A stretch of 64,000 bases of DNA from Qipengyuania sp. SS22 (GCF_025736935.1 NZ_CP107048.1:434001-498000), one strand, 5' to 3'; counted from the first letter of the stretch, positions 52,457 to 61,756 are shown. Notes: generated by a model not told the origin, from the sequence alone. Made by a program: numbers and translations.

Positions 52457-52897
52457 ATCCCTCCTGACCCTCGATAGGTGTCGCAGCGGTAGGGGCGTCT
52501 ACTCCCAGGAGTAGGCGCCCCTATTGGTATGTCTGGCGGCGAGCGAAGCGTCGGCGACTGTGGCCCCACCTGGCGCGGCCTCGGCTTTCGTCGAACTGGT
52601 TTTTACAAGTTACTTTCCCAGCGCACCACATTGGGCCGCAGCGTCCTGCGTCGCGCTATCTTCGAGATAAGCTAGCGCCTGTCCTACACGGCGCTTTGCG
52701 GATAGTCCCCGCCGCATGCCGGACTTCTGCTTCCTCGAACGTTACCCCGATTGCATCTGCGAAAGGGCCCGGCGGGTTTCCTCTTCCAGAACCGTGGTCC
52801 ATGCGGTCCATGTGACTGGACCCGGTCTCGGGCGTTCCAACAAGTCTCCAACACTTCGCACTTGCGAAAGCGGCGGTCACCCGCAATGGCGTTCCAC
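52457..52897. other. Non-coding gap of about 440 bp before lysK
   Basis: Apart from the hairpin at 52490-52523 nothing is recognised. No tRNA cloverleaf, known riboswitch or convincing reading frame is visible on either strand. An AT-rich patch (GGTTTTTACAAGTTAC, about 52599-52614) and a pair of short repeats near 52798-52812 (GTCCATGCGGTCCATG) could belong to the lysK promoter or leader. Confidence 0.4.
52490..52523 (+). terminator. Terminator-like hairpin
   Basis: A 16-bp imperfect stem (TAGGGGCGTCTACTCC with GGAGTAGGCGCCCCTA) with a two-base loop follows the exported-protein gene by 34 bp. Downstream is TTGGTATG, a weak T-tract. Confidence 0.55.
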
Positions 52898-54526
52898 ATG
52901 AGCATGACCGATCTGATCGCCGCTGCACGCGTGTCCAAGGCCTGGCCGTTCCAGGAGGCGCAGCGCCTGCTCAAACGCTATCCCGACGGCGCGAAGTCCG
53001 ACGGCTCGCCGGTGCTGTTCGAAACCGGTTACGGTCCCAGCGGGTTGCCGCATATCGGCACCTTCCAGGAAGTGCTGCGCACCACGCTGGTCCGCCGCGC
53101 GTTCGAGGCGATGATCGGCGCCAAGCCCGAAGACGGCAAGACGCGGCTGGTTGCCTTCTCCGACGACATGGATGGGCTGCGCAAGGTCCCCGACAACGTG
53201 CCCAACCAACATCTGCTGCAGGACAACCTGCACCTGCCGCTGAGCCGGGTGCCCAATCCCTTCGGTAGCGCGCACGACAGCTTCGCGGCGCACAATAACG
53301 CGATGCTGCGCGAATTCCTCGACCGCTTCGGCTTCCAGTACGAATTCGTCGCGTCGAGCGATCGGTACAATTCGGGCGATTTCGACGACGCGCTGCGGCA
53401 GGTGCTGCGCAAGAACCCGCAGATCCTCGACATCATGCTTCCGACGCTTCGCGAGGAACGCCGCCAGACCTATTCGCCGGTGCTGCCGGTCAGCCCGCAG
53501 ACCGGACGCGTACTTCAGGTGCCGGTCGAAGTGGTCGATGCCGAAGCGGGCACGATCCGCTTCACCGACGAGGACGGCATCGTCGTCGAGCAGAGCGCGC
53601 TCGGCGGCATGAGCAAGCTGCAGTGGAAGGTCGACTGGGCGATGCGCTGGTATGCGCTGGGCGTCGATTACGAGATGTACGGCAAGGATCTGACCGATAG
53701 CGGCGTGCAGTCGGGCAAGATCGTCCAGGTGCTCGGCGGGCGCAAGCCCGAGGGATTGATCTACGAGCTGTTCCTCGATGAAAACGGCGAGAAAATCTCC
53801 AAGTCGAAGGGCAACGGCCTGACCATCGACGAATGGCTGACCTATGGTTCGGAAGAGAGCCTTGGCTTCTACATCTTCCCCAATCCCAAGAGCGCCAAGC
53901 AGCTTCACGTGGGCGTGATCCCGCGTGCGGTCGACGATTACTGGCAGTTCCGCGAGAGGCTGGCCGAGCAGGAGCTCGACAAGCAGCTCGGCAATCCGGT
54001 GTGGCACCTCGCGCGCGCCAATGGCGGTTTCGACGCCGCCGAAGCGCCGGGCGCAGGCGACAGCCTGCCGGTGACCTACGGCCTGTTGCTCAACCTCGCC
54101 AGCGTGCTGGGCGCCGAGGCGAGCGAAGAGGCGCTGCGCGATTACCTCGCCAGCTATATCGGCAATGGCCGGATCTCACCCGAACTCGACGTGCTGATCG
54201 CCACAGCGGTGACCTATACGCGCGACTACATCGTCCCCACGCTGAGCAAGCGCGCGCCGACCGCGCAGGAGGCCGAGGCTCTGCGCGCTCTCGATGGCTA
54301 TCTGGCTGATGCGGCGGAGGATACCAGCGCTGAAGACCTGCAGACGCAGGTCTACGAGATCGGCAAACGCGAGGAATACGGGTTCGCCAGCCTGCGCGAC
54401 TGGTTCAAGGCGCTCTACCAGACCTTGCTCGGCAGCGATCAGGGCCCGCGCATGGGCAGTTTCATCGCGCTTTACGGCGCGGCGAATACGCGCAAACTCA
54501 TCGCCGACGCGCTGGCGCGCGGGTGA
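52898..54526 (+). CDS. lysK: Class I lysyl-tRNA synthetase
   Basis: 542 aa from MSMTDLIAAARVSKAWPFQEAQRLLKRY; ATG 52886 is also possible. It charges tRNA-Lys. The HIGH signature appears as GPSGLPHIGTF, and KMSKS as GEKISKSKGNG; there is a Rossmann-fold core and a C-terminal alpha-helical anticodon domain. Class I LysRS is typical of archaea, spirochaetes and many alphaproteobacteria, where it replaces class II LysS. The upstream gap is unusually long (440 bp). The next gene is the LOV kinase, about 150 bp downstream. Confidence 0.95.
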   Translation: MSMTDLIAAARVSKAWPFQEAQRLLKRYPDGAKSDGSPVLFETGYGPSGLPHIGTFQEVLRTTLVRRAFEAMIGAKPEDGKTRLVAFSDDMDGLRKVPDNVPNQHLLQDNLHLPLSRVPNPFGSAHDSFAAHNNAMLREFLDRFGFQYEFVASSDRYNSGDFDDALRQVLRKNPQILDIMLPTLREERRQTYSPVLPVSPQTGRVLQVPVEVVDAEAGTIRFTDEDGIVVEQSALGGMSKLQWKVDWAMRWYALGVDYEMYGKDLTDSGVQSGKIVQVLGGRKPEGLIYELFLDENGEKISKSKGNGLTIDEWLTYGSEESLGFYIFPNPKSAKQLHVGVIPRAVDDYWQFRERLAEQELDKQLGNPVWHLARANGGFDAAEAPGAGDSLPVTYGLLLNLASVLGAEASEEALRDYLASYIGNGRISPELDVLIATAVTYTRDYIVPTLSKRAPTAQEAEALRALDGYLADAAEDTSAEDLQTQVYEIGKREEYGFASLRDWFKALYQTLLGSDQGPRMGSFIALYGAANTRKLIADALARG

Positions 54527-54675
54527 CCGTCTAGAGAAACGCAGCCGAGCCAGTCATTTGTTGCCTTCTATTTGTAGAGTTCGCGGAATGACGGGGGCTT
54601 GGGACTTGAAATCCGCTTTCAACCGCGACAGTCTCTCATTCGGACAGACGGGTAGTAGAAACGGGGGGAAGCGCC

Positions 54676-55797
54676 ATGGGTCGCGCCATGGACGAGGATC
54701 ACGAGCGCACTCCACCCTCCAGCGGGGTCGAGCAAACAGTCGAACGCGCCGAGCATGAAGCGCGCATGGTCGGCCGTCTTGCCGATCTCAAGATCGGCTC
54801 GTCGCAGCTGTTCCTGCAGACAACCGAACAGACACGCCTGGCGCTGTCCATCGCCGATCCGCACCAGGACGATTGCCCGCTGGTTTATTGCAACCAGGCC
54901 TTTGTCGATCTGACCGGCTATGAACGCGACGAGATTATCGGCCGCAATTGCCGCTTCCTGCAGGGGCGGGGCACCAAGCCTTCCGCCATTGCGAAGCTAA
55001 CCGAGGCGGTCCGAAGCGGGGAATATACGGTCGTCGATATTCTTAATTACCGGAAGGACGGATCGGCCTTCTGGAACGCCGTCCATGTCGGCCCGATCTA
55101 CGACGAGAACGGCGATCTGGCCTACATCTTCGGTTCGCAATGGGACATCACCGAACTGCTCGCCGCACGCGAGACGATTGTCGAAAACGAGCGCGTAGCG
55201 GAGGAATTGCGGCACAGGACAGACAATCTGTTCGCTGTCCTGGTCGCCATCGTCCGGCTTTCGGCGCGCAATTCGCAGGACGTCGGTGAACTCACGAACA
55301 AGATCGAGCGGCGGGTAGAAGCACTTGCCGGGGCGCACCGCGTCTCGCTGGCGGCAGAAGGGCTCAACCACGACCGCAGCAATCTGCGCGATCTCGTCGA
55401 AGCGGTCATGCGGCCCTATCGCAATGCGCGCGGCGACCGCATCGACCTTGCCGGCGAACTGATCGAATTGCCGCGCAAGCATGTGACGCCGCTGGGCCTG
55501 ACGCTGCACGAGCTGGCGACCAATGCGCTAAAATACGGGGCGTTGGCGCATCAGGACGGAAAGGTCACGATCGACTGGGAGGTCGAAGAGGGCACGCTGG
55601 TGATCGAATGGGAGGAGACGCGTGAACGGAGCGCGATCCCGCTCGTCGCCAATCCCCAGACCAAGGGCACGGGTTCCGGCACGCGGCTGATCGAAGGTGC
55701 CATCCGCGGCCTGGGCGGCGAGGTCGAGATGCGTTTCGAGCCCACCGGTTGTCGCGCCACGATCCGCGTACCGGCAGCGGCACGCGCGGTCGACTGA
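54676..55797 (+). CDS. LOV-domain sensor histidine kinase (HWE/HisKA_2 type), blue-light receptor
   Basis: 373 aa. An N-terminal linker (1-50) leads to a LOV domain with the flavin-adduct cysteine in GRNCRFLQG (C92), and N-, Q- and FGSQ segments (NYRKDGSAFWNAVHVGP, YIFGSQWDIT) lining FMN. The kinase part has the phospho-acceptor H181 in ELRHRTDNLFAVL and an N-box in LTLHELATNALKYGALA, with GTGSGTRLIEGAIRGLGG as the glycine-rich lid, i.e. an HWE/HisKA_2 kinase. Erythrobacter litoralis has homologues of this layout (EL346, EL368). It signals through a response regulator not in this window. ATG 54676 is preceded by a GGGGGGAAG tract. Confidence 0.92.
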   Translation: MGRAMDEDHERTPPSSGVEQTVERAEHEARMVGRLADLKIGSSQLFLQTTEQTRLALSIADPHQDDCPLVYCNQAFVDLTGYERDEIIGRNCRFLQGRGTKPSAIAKLTEAVRSGEYTVVDILNYRKDGSAFWNAVHVGPIYDENGDLAYIFGSQWDITELLAARETIVENERVAEELRHRTDNLFAVLVAIVRLSARNSQDVGELTNKIERRVEALAGAHRVSLAAEGLNHDRSNLRDLVEAVMRPYRNARGDRIDLAGELIELPRKHVTPLGLTLHELATNALKYGALAHQDGKVTIDWEVEEGTLVIEWEETRERSAIPLVANPQTKGTGSGTRLIEGAIRGLGGEVEMRFEPTGCRATIRVPAAARAVD

Positions 55798-55802
55798 ACT
55801 GG

Positions 55803-56471
55803 CTACCCGTGTTTGCGCGTGCGGAACCACTTGGTCAGCACGTATTTCTGCCCGGCAATCACCGGGGTTCCGGCATGAAGCGTGTCTTCATTGGGTAGCC
55901 CTTCGGACGTGGCATTGTTCCACACCATTAGTACGCCGGGTTTGGGTTCGATCGAGGCGCCGATCTCGACGAAATGGGTGTGCCCGCCTTCCTCGACCTC
56001 GTTGAGAAAGGCCATCGCGGTCCAGCAGCGTTGCCCGCCGCGCTTGCGTTCCAGGTGCCAATATTCCTGGTCGGTATAGAACCAGTCATTGTGCGGCTTG
56101 AATTCCTGTCCGGGAAGATAGCGCTGCCCCTGGATGCTCTCCCCCACCTTGCCGGGCAGGCCGAGCAGATCGTCGATCCGGCGCGAGATCGCCTTGATGA
56201 ACGGATCGTGTGGGTCGAAATTGCCAGAATAGGAGGTGCGGAACTTGGCGATATAGGCGGTTTCGTGCAGCTCGCTCGGCCGCGCGACGGCATCGATCAT
56301 GCCCATCAGGCGCTGGCATTCATCGGGCGAGAGAAAATCGCCAACGGCATAGATTTCCGCCCTGTCGGTGGGGATCTTGTAGGCCTGCGGGTCGGCATCG
56401 AGGCGTTTGCGCACCATGGCGCCAACGCGTTTGAGGGCATCCTGATCGGGAACGGCAGCGGTCTTTGTCAT
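55803..56471 (-). CDS. Prolyl-4-hydroxylase-like 2OG-Fe(II) oxygenase
   Basis: 222 aa from MTKTAAVPD. The double-stranded beta-helix is complete. The Fe(II) ligands are H127 and D129 in FKPHNDWF and H199 in LHAGTPV; K209 would bind 2-oxoglutarate. GGQRCWTAMAFLNEVEEGGHTHFVEIG is typical of the P4H alpha-subunit fold. It hydroxylates a protein or small-molecule proline; the target is unknown. It is convergent with the LOV kinase gene (gap 5 bp) and divergent from cytochrome b561. Confidence 0.9.
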   Translation of the reverse strand: MTKTAAVPDQDALKRVGAMVRKRLDADPQAYKIPTDRAEIYAVGDFLSPDECQRLMGMIDAVARPSELHETAYIAKFRTSYSGNFDPHDPFIKAISRRIDDLLGLPGKVGESIQGQRYLPGQEFKPHNDWFYTDQEYWHLERKRGGQRCWTAMAFLNEVEEGGHTHFVEIGASIEPKPGVLMVWNNATSEGLPNEDTLHAGTPVIAGQKYVLTKWFRTRKHG

Positions 56472-56567
56472 CGGGGCCCTTGTTAGCAAGCATGTGCGAG
56501 GCTTCAAGTAAGGCGCTTGCCGAGCAGGTCTCGAGCGTTAGGATGACGCCAGATCGATAGGGAGTGA

Positions 56568-57125
56568 ATGATGAGCGAGACGCACGCACGCCGCTATTCC
56601 ACCGGAGCCATGCTGTTCCATTGGACCATCGCGATACTCGTGATCATGAACTGGCAGATTGCCGAACGCGCGGCATCGCTGGAAATGCCGCTCAAGGCGG
56701 AAGTTTTCGGGTATCACAAGGCTTGGGGGATGGTGATCCTCGCGTTAACTTTGGGCCGACTGGCGTGGCGATTCACGCATCGCGTTCCGCCGCTTCCCGC
56801 CGATCTGGCCCGCTGGGAAGCCGCCCTGGCGCGTACGGTGCATACGATTTTCTATATCCTGCTGATCGGCCTGCCGCTGGGCGGATGGCTCGCCAATTCA
56901 CTGGGCGGCCGCACAATCGATGTCTTCGGCCTGTTCACCATTCCGGCGCTCCCGGTCGGCGAAAATGGCGATCTGGCAGGACAGATTTTCGACGCCCATG
57001 CCTTGGGCGGATCGATTTTTATCGCGCTGATCGGCCTGCACATACTCGGCGCGCTCAAGCACACCTTCTTCGATCGCAACGGCGGCATTTTCCGCATGCT
57101 GCCCTTCGGCAAGGTGCCGGGCTGA
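56568..57125 (+). CDS. Cytochrome b561-family membrane protein
   Basis: 185 aa with four membrane helices. RRYSTGAMLFHWTIAILVIMNWQIAER gives the first heme His, FGYHKAWGMVILALTLGRLAWRFTHRVPP the second, followed by VHTIFYILLIGLPLGGWLANSLGG and FDAHALGGSIFIALIGLHILGALKHTFFDRNGGI (two further His). Such proteins oxidise quinol and pass electrons to superoxide or other periplasmic acceptors (CybB-type). The second ATG (56571) is an equally good start. A bidirectional terminator follows. Confidence 0.91.
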   Translation: MMSETHARRYSTGAMLFHWTIAILVIMNWQIAERAASLEMPLKAEVFGYHKAWGMVILALTLGRLAWRFTHRVPPLPADLARWEAALARTVHTIFYILLIGLPLGGWLANSLGGRTIDVFGLFTIPALPVGENGDLAGQIFDAHALGGSIFIALIGLHILGALKHTFFDRNGGIFRMLPFGKVPG

Positions 57126-57135
57126 GGCAGGCCAC

Positions 57136-57172
57136 GAAAAACCCCCGCCAGTCACCTGGCGGGGGCTTGATT
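57136..57172. terminator. Bidirectional Rho-independent terminator
   Basis: A perfect 10-bp stem (CCCCCGCCAG with CTGGCGGGGG) with loop TCAC is flanked by AAAAA on the left and CTTGATTG on the right. It serves the cytochrome gene and the convergent Arg-rich protein gene. Confidence 0.88.
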
Positions 57173-57212
57173 GCCGATTGGACCACTCACGAGAACCGAT
57201 CGGCTGCGCGAC

Positions 57213-58193
57213 TTACCAGAAGAAGTCGTGGATCACGTCGACTACCTCGCCGCTATAGACATCCACCAGCAGCACATCGTCGTAATAGCGCACCCAGCGA
57301 TAGGGGCCGTAGACGGCGGGAAGGCGATAACGCCAGGGATCGTTGATCCAGTACCGGCTGCCGAAAAACAGGCTGCCGATACGCAGGCCGATGCTCAGGC
57401 GGCGGTAGTTGTAATTACGGTAGGGCGCGTAGTAGCGACCAAGCCGGTAGGTGCTGCGATTGGTGTAGCGATAGCGCTGCCAATCGTAGCGATTGTTGCT
57501 GCGCCAACGGCGCTGGTCCCAACGATTGTAATCGCGCCACCGGCGTCCGTCGTAGTAGCGCGCGCGGCGATTGTCATTCCGCGTATTGCGAGTGCGGGAG
57601 CGACTGGCGTCATTGCGGATGCGGCGATTTTCACGGGCGTCGCGTTGGCGCTGGTCTCGGCGACCCTCACGATAGGCCTCGCGGCGTGCTTCCTGGCGCC
57701 GCTCGATTCGCTGGCGCGCCTGCCGTTCGCTACGATTACGGTTGGCATTGGCGCGGTCCCGATTGGTGCGATCCCGTGCGGCATGGGCACGGTTGGCGCT
57801 GGCACGATCGCGATTGGCCGCCGTGCTGCGGTTGCGTTGCTGGATTTGACGCCGGGCGTTGCGCTCACGGGCGGCTTCGCCGCGCCGCTCTGTTGTGCTT
57901 GAGCCACGGGCCCGCGCAATATCTGCGCGGTTCTCGCCGCGTGAATCGCGGGCTTGCGAACGTTCTGGGCGTTGCGCTCTCCGGGACTGGGCGCGCCGTT
58001 CACTGCGCTGCTGGCGCTCGGCGCGCGGGGCGGAACGTCGCTGGCGGGTTTCGCCACGATCGCCGCGGTCGCGTTGTGCGCGTTCCTGCCGGTCGCGCGA
58101 TTGCGCTTCGGCTTCTGCGGGCAGGGCGGTGATCGCCATCGCCGCAGCGAGGGCGCCCAGCGCGCTTCCTTTCAGGAGCTTGGTCAGATTCAT
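57213..58193 (-). CDS. RcnB-like exported protein with a very long Arg-rich region
   Basis: 326 aa. A signal peptide (about 1-32, ending AEAEAQ) is followed by about 195 residues made mostly of Arg, Asn, Ala, Gln, Asp and Glu (repeats such as RDRQERAQRDRGD, ANRDRASANRAHAARDRTNRDRANANRNR). The C-terminus, WRDYNRWDQRRWRSNNRYDW ... YRWVRYYDDVLLVDVYSGEVVDVIHDFFW, is the RcnB domain known from periplasmic nickel/cobalt homeostasis proteins. RcnB itself is about 110 aa, so the Arg-rich part is a large extension. It probably acts in the periplasm; function in metal handling is an inference from the C-terminal domain. Confidence 0.82.
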   Translation of the reverse strand: MNLTKLLKGSALGALAAAMAITALPAEAEAQSRDRQERAQRDRGDRGETRQRRSAPRAERQQRSERRAQSRRAQRPERSQARDSRGENRADIARARGSSTTERRGEAARERNARRQIQQRNRSTAANRDRASANRAHAARDRTNRDRANANRNRSERQARQRIERRQEARREAYREGRRDQRQRDARENRRIRNDASRSRTRNTRNDNRRARYYDGRRWRDYNRWDQRRWRSNNRYDWQRYRYTNRSTYRLGRYYAPYRNYNYRRLSIGLRIGSLFFGSRYWINDPWRYRLPAVYGPYRWVRYYDDVLLVDVYSGEVVDVIHDFFW

Positions 58194-58381
58194 GGAGCGT
58201 GTCCTCTTCTTACGCTTGGCGCCGCTCCACCACCTGCGGCATGTGTCGATGTCGCAATATGTATCACAACGGCCTGACCCCAAACTGAACCGGTCTGTCG
58301 GATTGTCGTTCATGTTCGGGTGTGGAAGTATGAATTTGGTGGGGCTTGGCACCAAGTGGCTGCGCAGGCATTGCTGTGCCC

Positions 58382-58954
58382 ATGTACGACACACTCGACG
58401 AAGTCCGCGCCGATCTTTCCGCCAGGCTGGCCAACGCCGCGGGAAACCGCCATTCGGCCATGCACACACCGGTGGTTGCCACTGCCGATGCCGATGCGCG
58501 GATGATGGTGCTACGCGCCTTCGATGCCGACAGCTGGACGCTGCGCTTTCATACCGACGCCCGTTCGCCCAAGGTCGCGGTGATCGAAGGCGATCCGCGT
58601 ATTGCGATGCTTGGCTATGACCGCGATGCAAAGGTGCAGCTGCGGCTGCGCGGCACCGGACGGATCGAACGCGACGGGGCGATGGTCGATGCGGCCTGGG
58701 CGGAAAGCACCAATTTCGCGCGGCGTTGCTATCTGGGGGAAGGGCCGGGGGCAGTCTCGAAAGAGCCGACCTCGGGGCTACCGCCCGAATTCGAACGCGA
58801 CGAGCCTGACTATGCCCAGCTCATCCCCGCGCGCGAGAATTTCGCGGTCCTGCTGATGCAGGCCGACGAGGTCGACTGGTTTTCGCTCGCGCACAATGGC
58901 CATCGCCGGGCATTGCTGATGCGCGACGGACGCGGCCGCTGGATCGCGCCATAG
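58382..58954 (+). CDS. Pyridoxamine-5'-phosphate-oxidase-like flavoprotein
   Basis: 190 aa. A split-barrel FMN-binding fold is suggested by HSAMHTPVVATADADARMMVLRAFDADSWTLRFHTDARSPKVAVIEGDPRIAMLGYDRDAKVQLRLRGTGRIE. The C-terminal substrate-binding arm characteristic of true PdxH is lacking, so it belongs to the general-stress/PNPOx-like group (Pfam Pyridox_oxidase/DUF2470-type). Substrate unknown. ATG 58382 opens the conserved domain. It is divergent from the Arg-rich protein and convergent with the acylphosphatase. Confidence 0.85.
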   Translation: MYDTLDEVRADLSARLANAAGNRHSAMHTPVVATADADARMMVLRAFDADSWTLRFHTDARSPKVAVIEGDPRIAMLGYDRDAKVQLRLRGTGRIERDGAMVDAAWAESTNFARRCYLGEGPGAVSKEPTSGLPPEFERDEPDYAQLIPARENFAVLLMQADEVDWFSLAHNGHRRALLMRDGRGRWIAP

Positions 58955-58959
58955 GACGC

Positions 58960-59226
58960 TCAGCGCCGGGCGAATTCAGCAAAGCCGCCTTCGTCCACAT
59001 TGCGTGAATCGATATGTGTCGGCGCAGCGCGGGGAGGGCCGTCTTGCATCGCGGCCATCATCTGCTCGACTGCCTCGCGCGGACCTTCGACATGCGCCTC
59101 GACAGTGCCGTCGGGCAGGTTCCTGACCCAACCGGTCAGGCCGAGTGAACGCGCGGTCTGGACTGTCCAGTCGCGATAGAACACGCCCTGGACGCGGCCG
59201 TGAACGATAAGATGGCGGGCGGTCAT
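58960..59226 (-). CDS. Acylphosphatase
   Basis: 88 aa. HLIVHGRVQGVFYRDWTVQTARSLGLTGWVRNLPDGTVEAHVEGPREAVEQMM is the family consensus, with the catalytic Arg in GVFYRDW and Asn in GWVRNLPDG. It hydrolyses carboxyl-phosphate bonds. ATG 59226 gives the standard N-terminus. The FKBP gene ends 49 bp upstream on the same strand, and the PNPOx-like gene stops five bases away on the other strand. Confidence 0.93.
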   Translation of the reverse strand: MTARHLIVHGRVQGVFYRDWTVQTARSLGLTGWVRNLPDGTVEAHVEGPREAVEQMMAAMQDGPPRAAPTHIDSRNVDEGGFAEFARR

Positions 59227-59275
59227 CGAATTGCTCGACCGGGGCCGTCGGCCCGGACCGCCCGCCAGTATCCCA

Positions 59276-59713
59276 TCAGGCCGCCTGCTTGATCTCGCGA
59301 AGCGTGATGGCGAAAGTGATGTCTTCACCGGCCAGCGGGTGATTGCCATCCGCCTTGATCGACTGGTCGTTCACATCGACGACATAGAGCGTCATCGGCG
59401 AACCGTCCTGCTGCTGCGCCTGCAGCGCCATGCCGGGCTGCGGGGCGGGTTCGGGCGGCAGGTTTTCGCGCGGGATTTCGATGATCAGCTCCTCGCGGCG
59501 CGGACCGAAGGCGCTGTCGCATTCGATCGCGACGGTCTCTTCGTCGCCGACTTCCATCGCGGTCAGCGCCTGCTCGATCTGCGGGAATATCTGGCCGCTG
59601 CCCAGTTCGATGTCCTGCGGGCCTTGTTCTTCGGTGTTGCCGACCACTTCGCCGTCGCTCCGGCGCAGGACGTAGTCGATGGATACGGTGTCACCGTTTT
59701 TGGGAGTGGGCAT
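59276..59713 (-). CDS. FKBP-type peptidyl-prolyl isomerase (SlyD-like)
   Basis: 145 aa. The SlyD-like FKBP domain with an insert-in-flap runs through GDTVSIDYVLRRSDGEVVGNTEEQGPQDIELGSGQIFPQIEQALTAMEVGDEETVAIECDSAFGPRREELIIEIPRENLP and HPLAGEDITFAITLREI. It catalyses proline isomerisation and may chaperone folding. The His-rich metal tail of E. coli SlyD is absent. ATG 59713 opens the domain. It is cotranscribed with the acylphosphatase by spacing. Confidence 0.92.
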   Translation of the reverse strand: MPTPKNGDTVSIDYVLRRSDGEVVGNTEEQGPQDIELGSGQIFPQIEQALTAMEVGDEETVAIECDSAFGPRREELIIEIPRENLPPEPAPQPGMALQAQQQDGSPMTLYVVDVNDQSIKADGNHPLAGEDITFAITLREIKQAA

Positions 59714-59895
59714 AAATGTCCTTTTCGAAATTGAATTTTGCGGCCGCCATGGGCCGTCCGGGAACGCGCTCGCAAACGAGCGCCTTGCCCCTGATTGTCG
59801 CAACTCAGCGGGTGCTAGTCAAATGCAGTCGGCGCAGGTCGCTCACTGCCGGTCGATTCATCGGCAACGGGCGACGGTATGGTCCGTGCGGCCCG

Positions 59896-61706
59896 CTAGA
59901 TCACGGCGGGTTCTTGGTAGATGACGCAACGCGCGCGGCCGCCGTGCTTGGCCCGGTATAGTGCGTCGTCGGCCGAACGCAGCAGCTGGCTTTCGTCCCA
60001 GCGCACGTCATATTCCGCGATGCCGATACTGACGGTCACGGGTTCGAGGCCGGCTTGGCTCCATTCGGCGGCCGCCAACGCGCGGCCCATGGCCAAGCAT
60101 CGTTCGCGGGCCGCAAGCGCGTCACTGCCGGGCCAGACGAAGAGGAATTCCTCGCCGCCCACGCGGCCCACCATTTCGCCCGATCGCAAATGCGCTTCGA
60201 GCACCTGGCTGACCTTTACCAGCGTGAGATCGCCGATCTCGTGGCCGAACCGGTCGTTGATCGTCTTGAAGTGATCGATGTCGATCATCGCGATGGTGAA
60301 CCGGTGTCTGCCGGAAAAGGCCTTCGAAATCTGTCCGGCGATGCGCGACAGCACCTTGCGGCGGTTGGGAATGCCCGTGAGGTGATCGGTCTCAGCCAGG
60401 ATCCTGACTTCGGCCGCCTCGGTCTCGGCCCGCAGCTTGGCCTGCTCAAGTTCGCGCATGGCCTCGGTGCGTTCAGTCACATCCATGATGGTGCCGAAGA
60501 TAATCGCGGGTCCATGACGAGACTCGGTTTCCACCTCGTTGCGGCATTCGAAATAGCCCGGCGTGCCATCGGGTGAGTCGATGCGGGCTTCGAATATGAA
60601 TGGAATGCCGGTGTGGCGCGCCCCGCCAGCAGTCCCATTACCCTGGGGCGGTCATGCTCGTGGAACATCTCTGCCATCTCGGTCAGTGTTGCGGGCAGGG
60701 GCTCGCGCGCCAGCATCCTGCCGGCTTCTTCGGACCAGTAGATTGCATCGGTATCCGGATCATGCCGCCAATGGCCGACCTTGGCGGCGCGTTCGGCGGC
60801 CTCGAGAAGCCGCTTGCTGGTGGCAATTTCCTCGAGATCGCGCCGGTTCCGGGCGAGTGACAGCGCTACGGGCAGCGTCGAGACCAGCAGGGCCAGCAGG
60901 TAGACCTGGAACACCAGTACCTGCTGCTCGACCGGGGGAAAGAATGTCCCCACCGGTCCGAGATCGAAGATCGTCAGGACCGAGCCGATTGCGGTCACCA
61001 GCAGCAGCGCGACCATCGCGCCGCTCAGACCCAATGCCGCGGTGGTGATCGAGATCGCGACCAGCGGCAGGATCAGCAAGGGGAATGCGGCCTGCCCGAA
61101 GGCCGCCAGCGCGGTCAGCGCGACGAACACAAAGGTCCAGAACCCGCGCAGCGACAGCATGCGGGTTTCATGCGCCTTGTCCTGATGGAGGAACATGACG
61201 ACCGGCGTCACCACCAACATGCCCAGCGTCACCGTGCTCATCCACGAGGTAAGGAACACGGTGTCGAAATTGCTCGACAGAATGCCCGCCATGATGGCGC
61301 TGGCGACGCCACCGATTAGCGCGGATGCAGCGAAGCGGAGCAGGTTGAGCGGGCGCGCCAGCAGGACATGACCGGTCCGCCCGCCACCCATCAGCGCGAA
61401 GACCAGCCAGCCTTCGATGAGATTGGCGATGGTATAGCCTACCGAGGGCAGGACACCCACGCCGGACCACATATTCGCTACGAAGCTGGCGAGCGCCACG
61501 CCGATGCTGGTCAGCTTGCGTCCGCGCGGATTGAGCAGCAGCAGCGCCGCGACGAAAATGCCGCTGGACGGCCAGACCGCCGCAAGGCCATCCGCACCCT
61601 GGGTCAGCTCGAGTGCGATCATCGCGCACACGAGCCAGCCGAGGCTGAAGATGATCGCCCACGTCAGTTCGGCGCCTGCCGAAACCGCGAACTTCCGCTT
61701 ACTCAA
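59896..61706 (-). pseudogene. MASE1-PAS-GGDEF diguanylate cyclase broken by a one-base frameshift
   Basis: The first 1 kb (61706 down to about 60620) encodes an eight-helix MASE1 sensor (WPSSGIFVAALLLLNP, SVGYTIANLIEGWLVFALMGGG), a linker and the first half of a PAS domain (WRHDPDTDAIYWSEEAGRMLAREPLPAT). The frame then fails and would stop after about 45 junk residues. The other half continues in the next frame (from HTGIPFIFEARIDSPDGTPG) into PAS end and a GGDEF domain with intact GRVGGEEFLFVWPG. One extra base in the four-C run at 60621-60624 would restore a 603-aa protein. The I-site is RSGE, not RxxD. It is either a sequencing error or a recent mutation. Confidence 0.85.
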
Positions 61707-61756
61707 CTAAGCCCCCCCTTTGGCCGCGGCGTGAATGACCGGGCCTTACCGGAGGC

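Noticed and set aside
54540..54675. Possible leader or sigma-factor promoter before the LOV kinase
   Set aside because: No good -35/-10 pair or conserved general-stress sigma element (GGAAC-N16/17-GTT) could be aligned; left unannotated.
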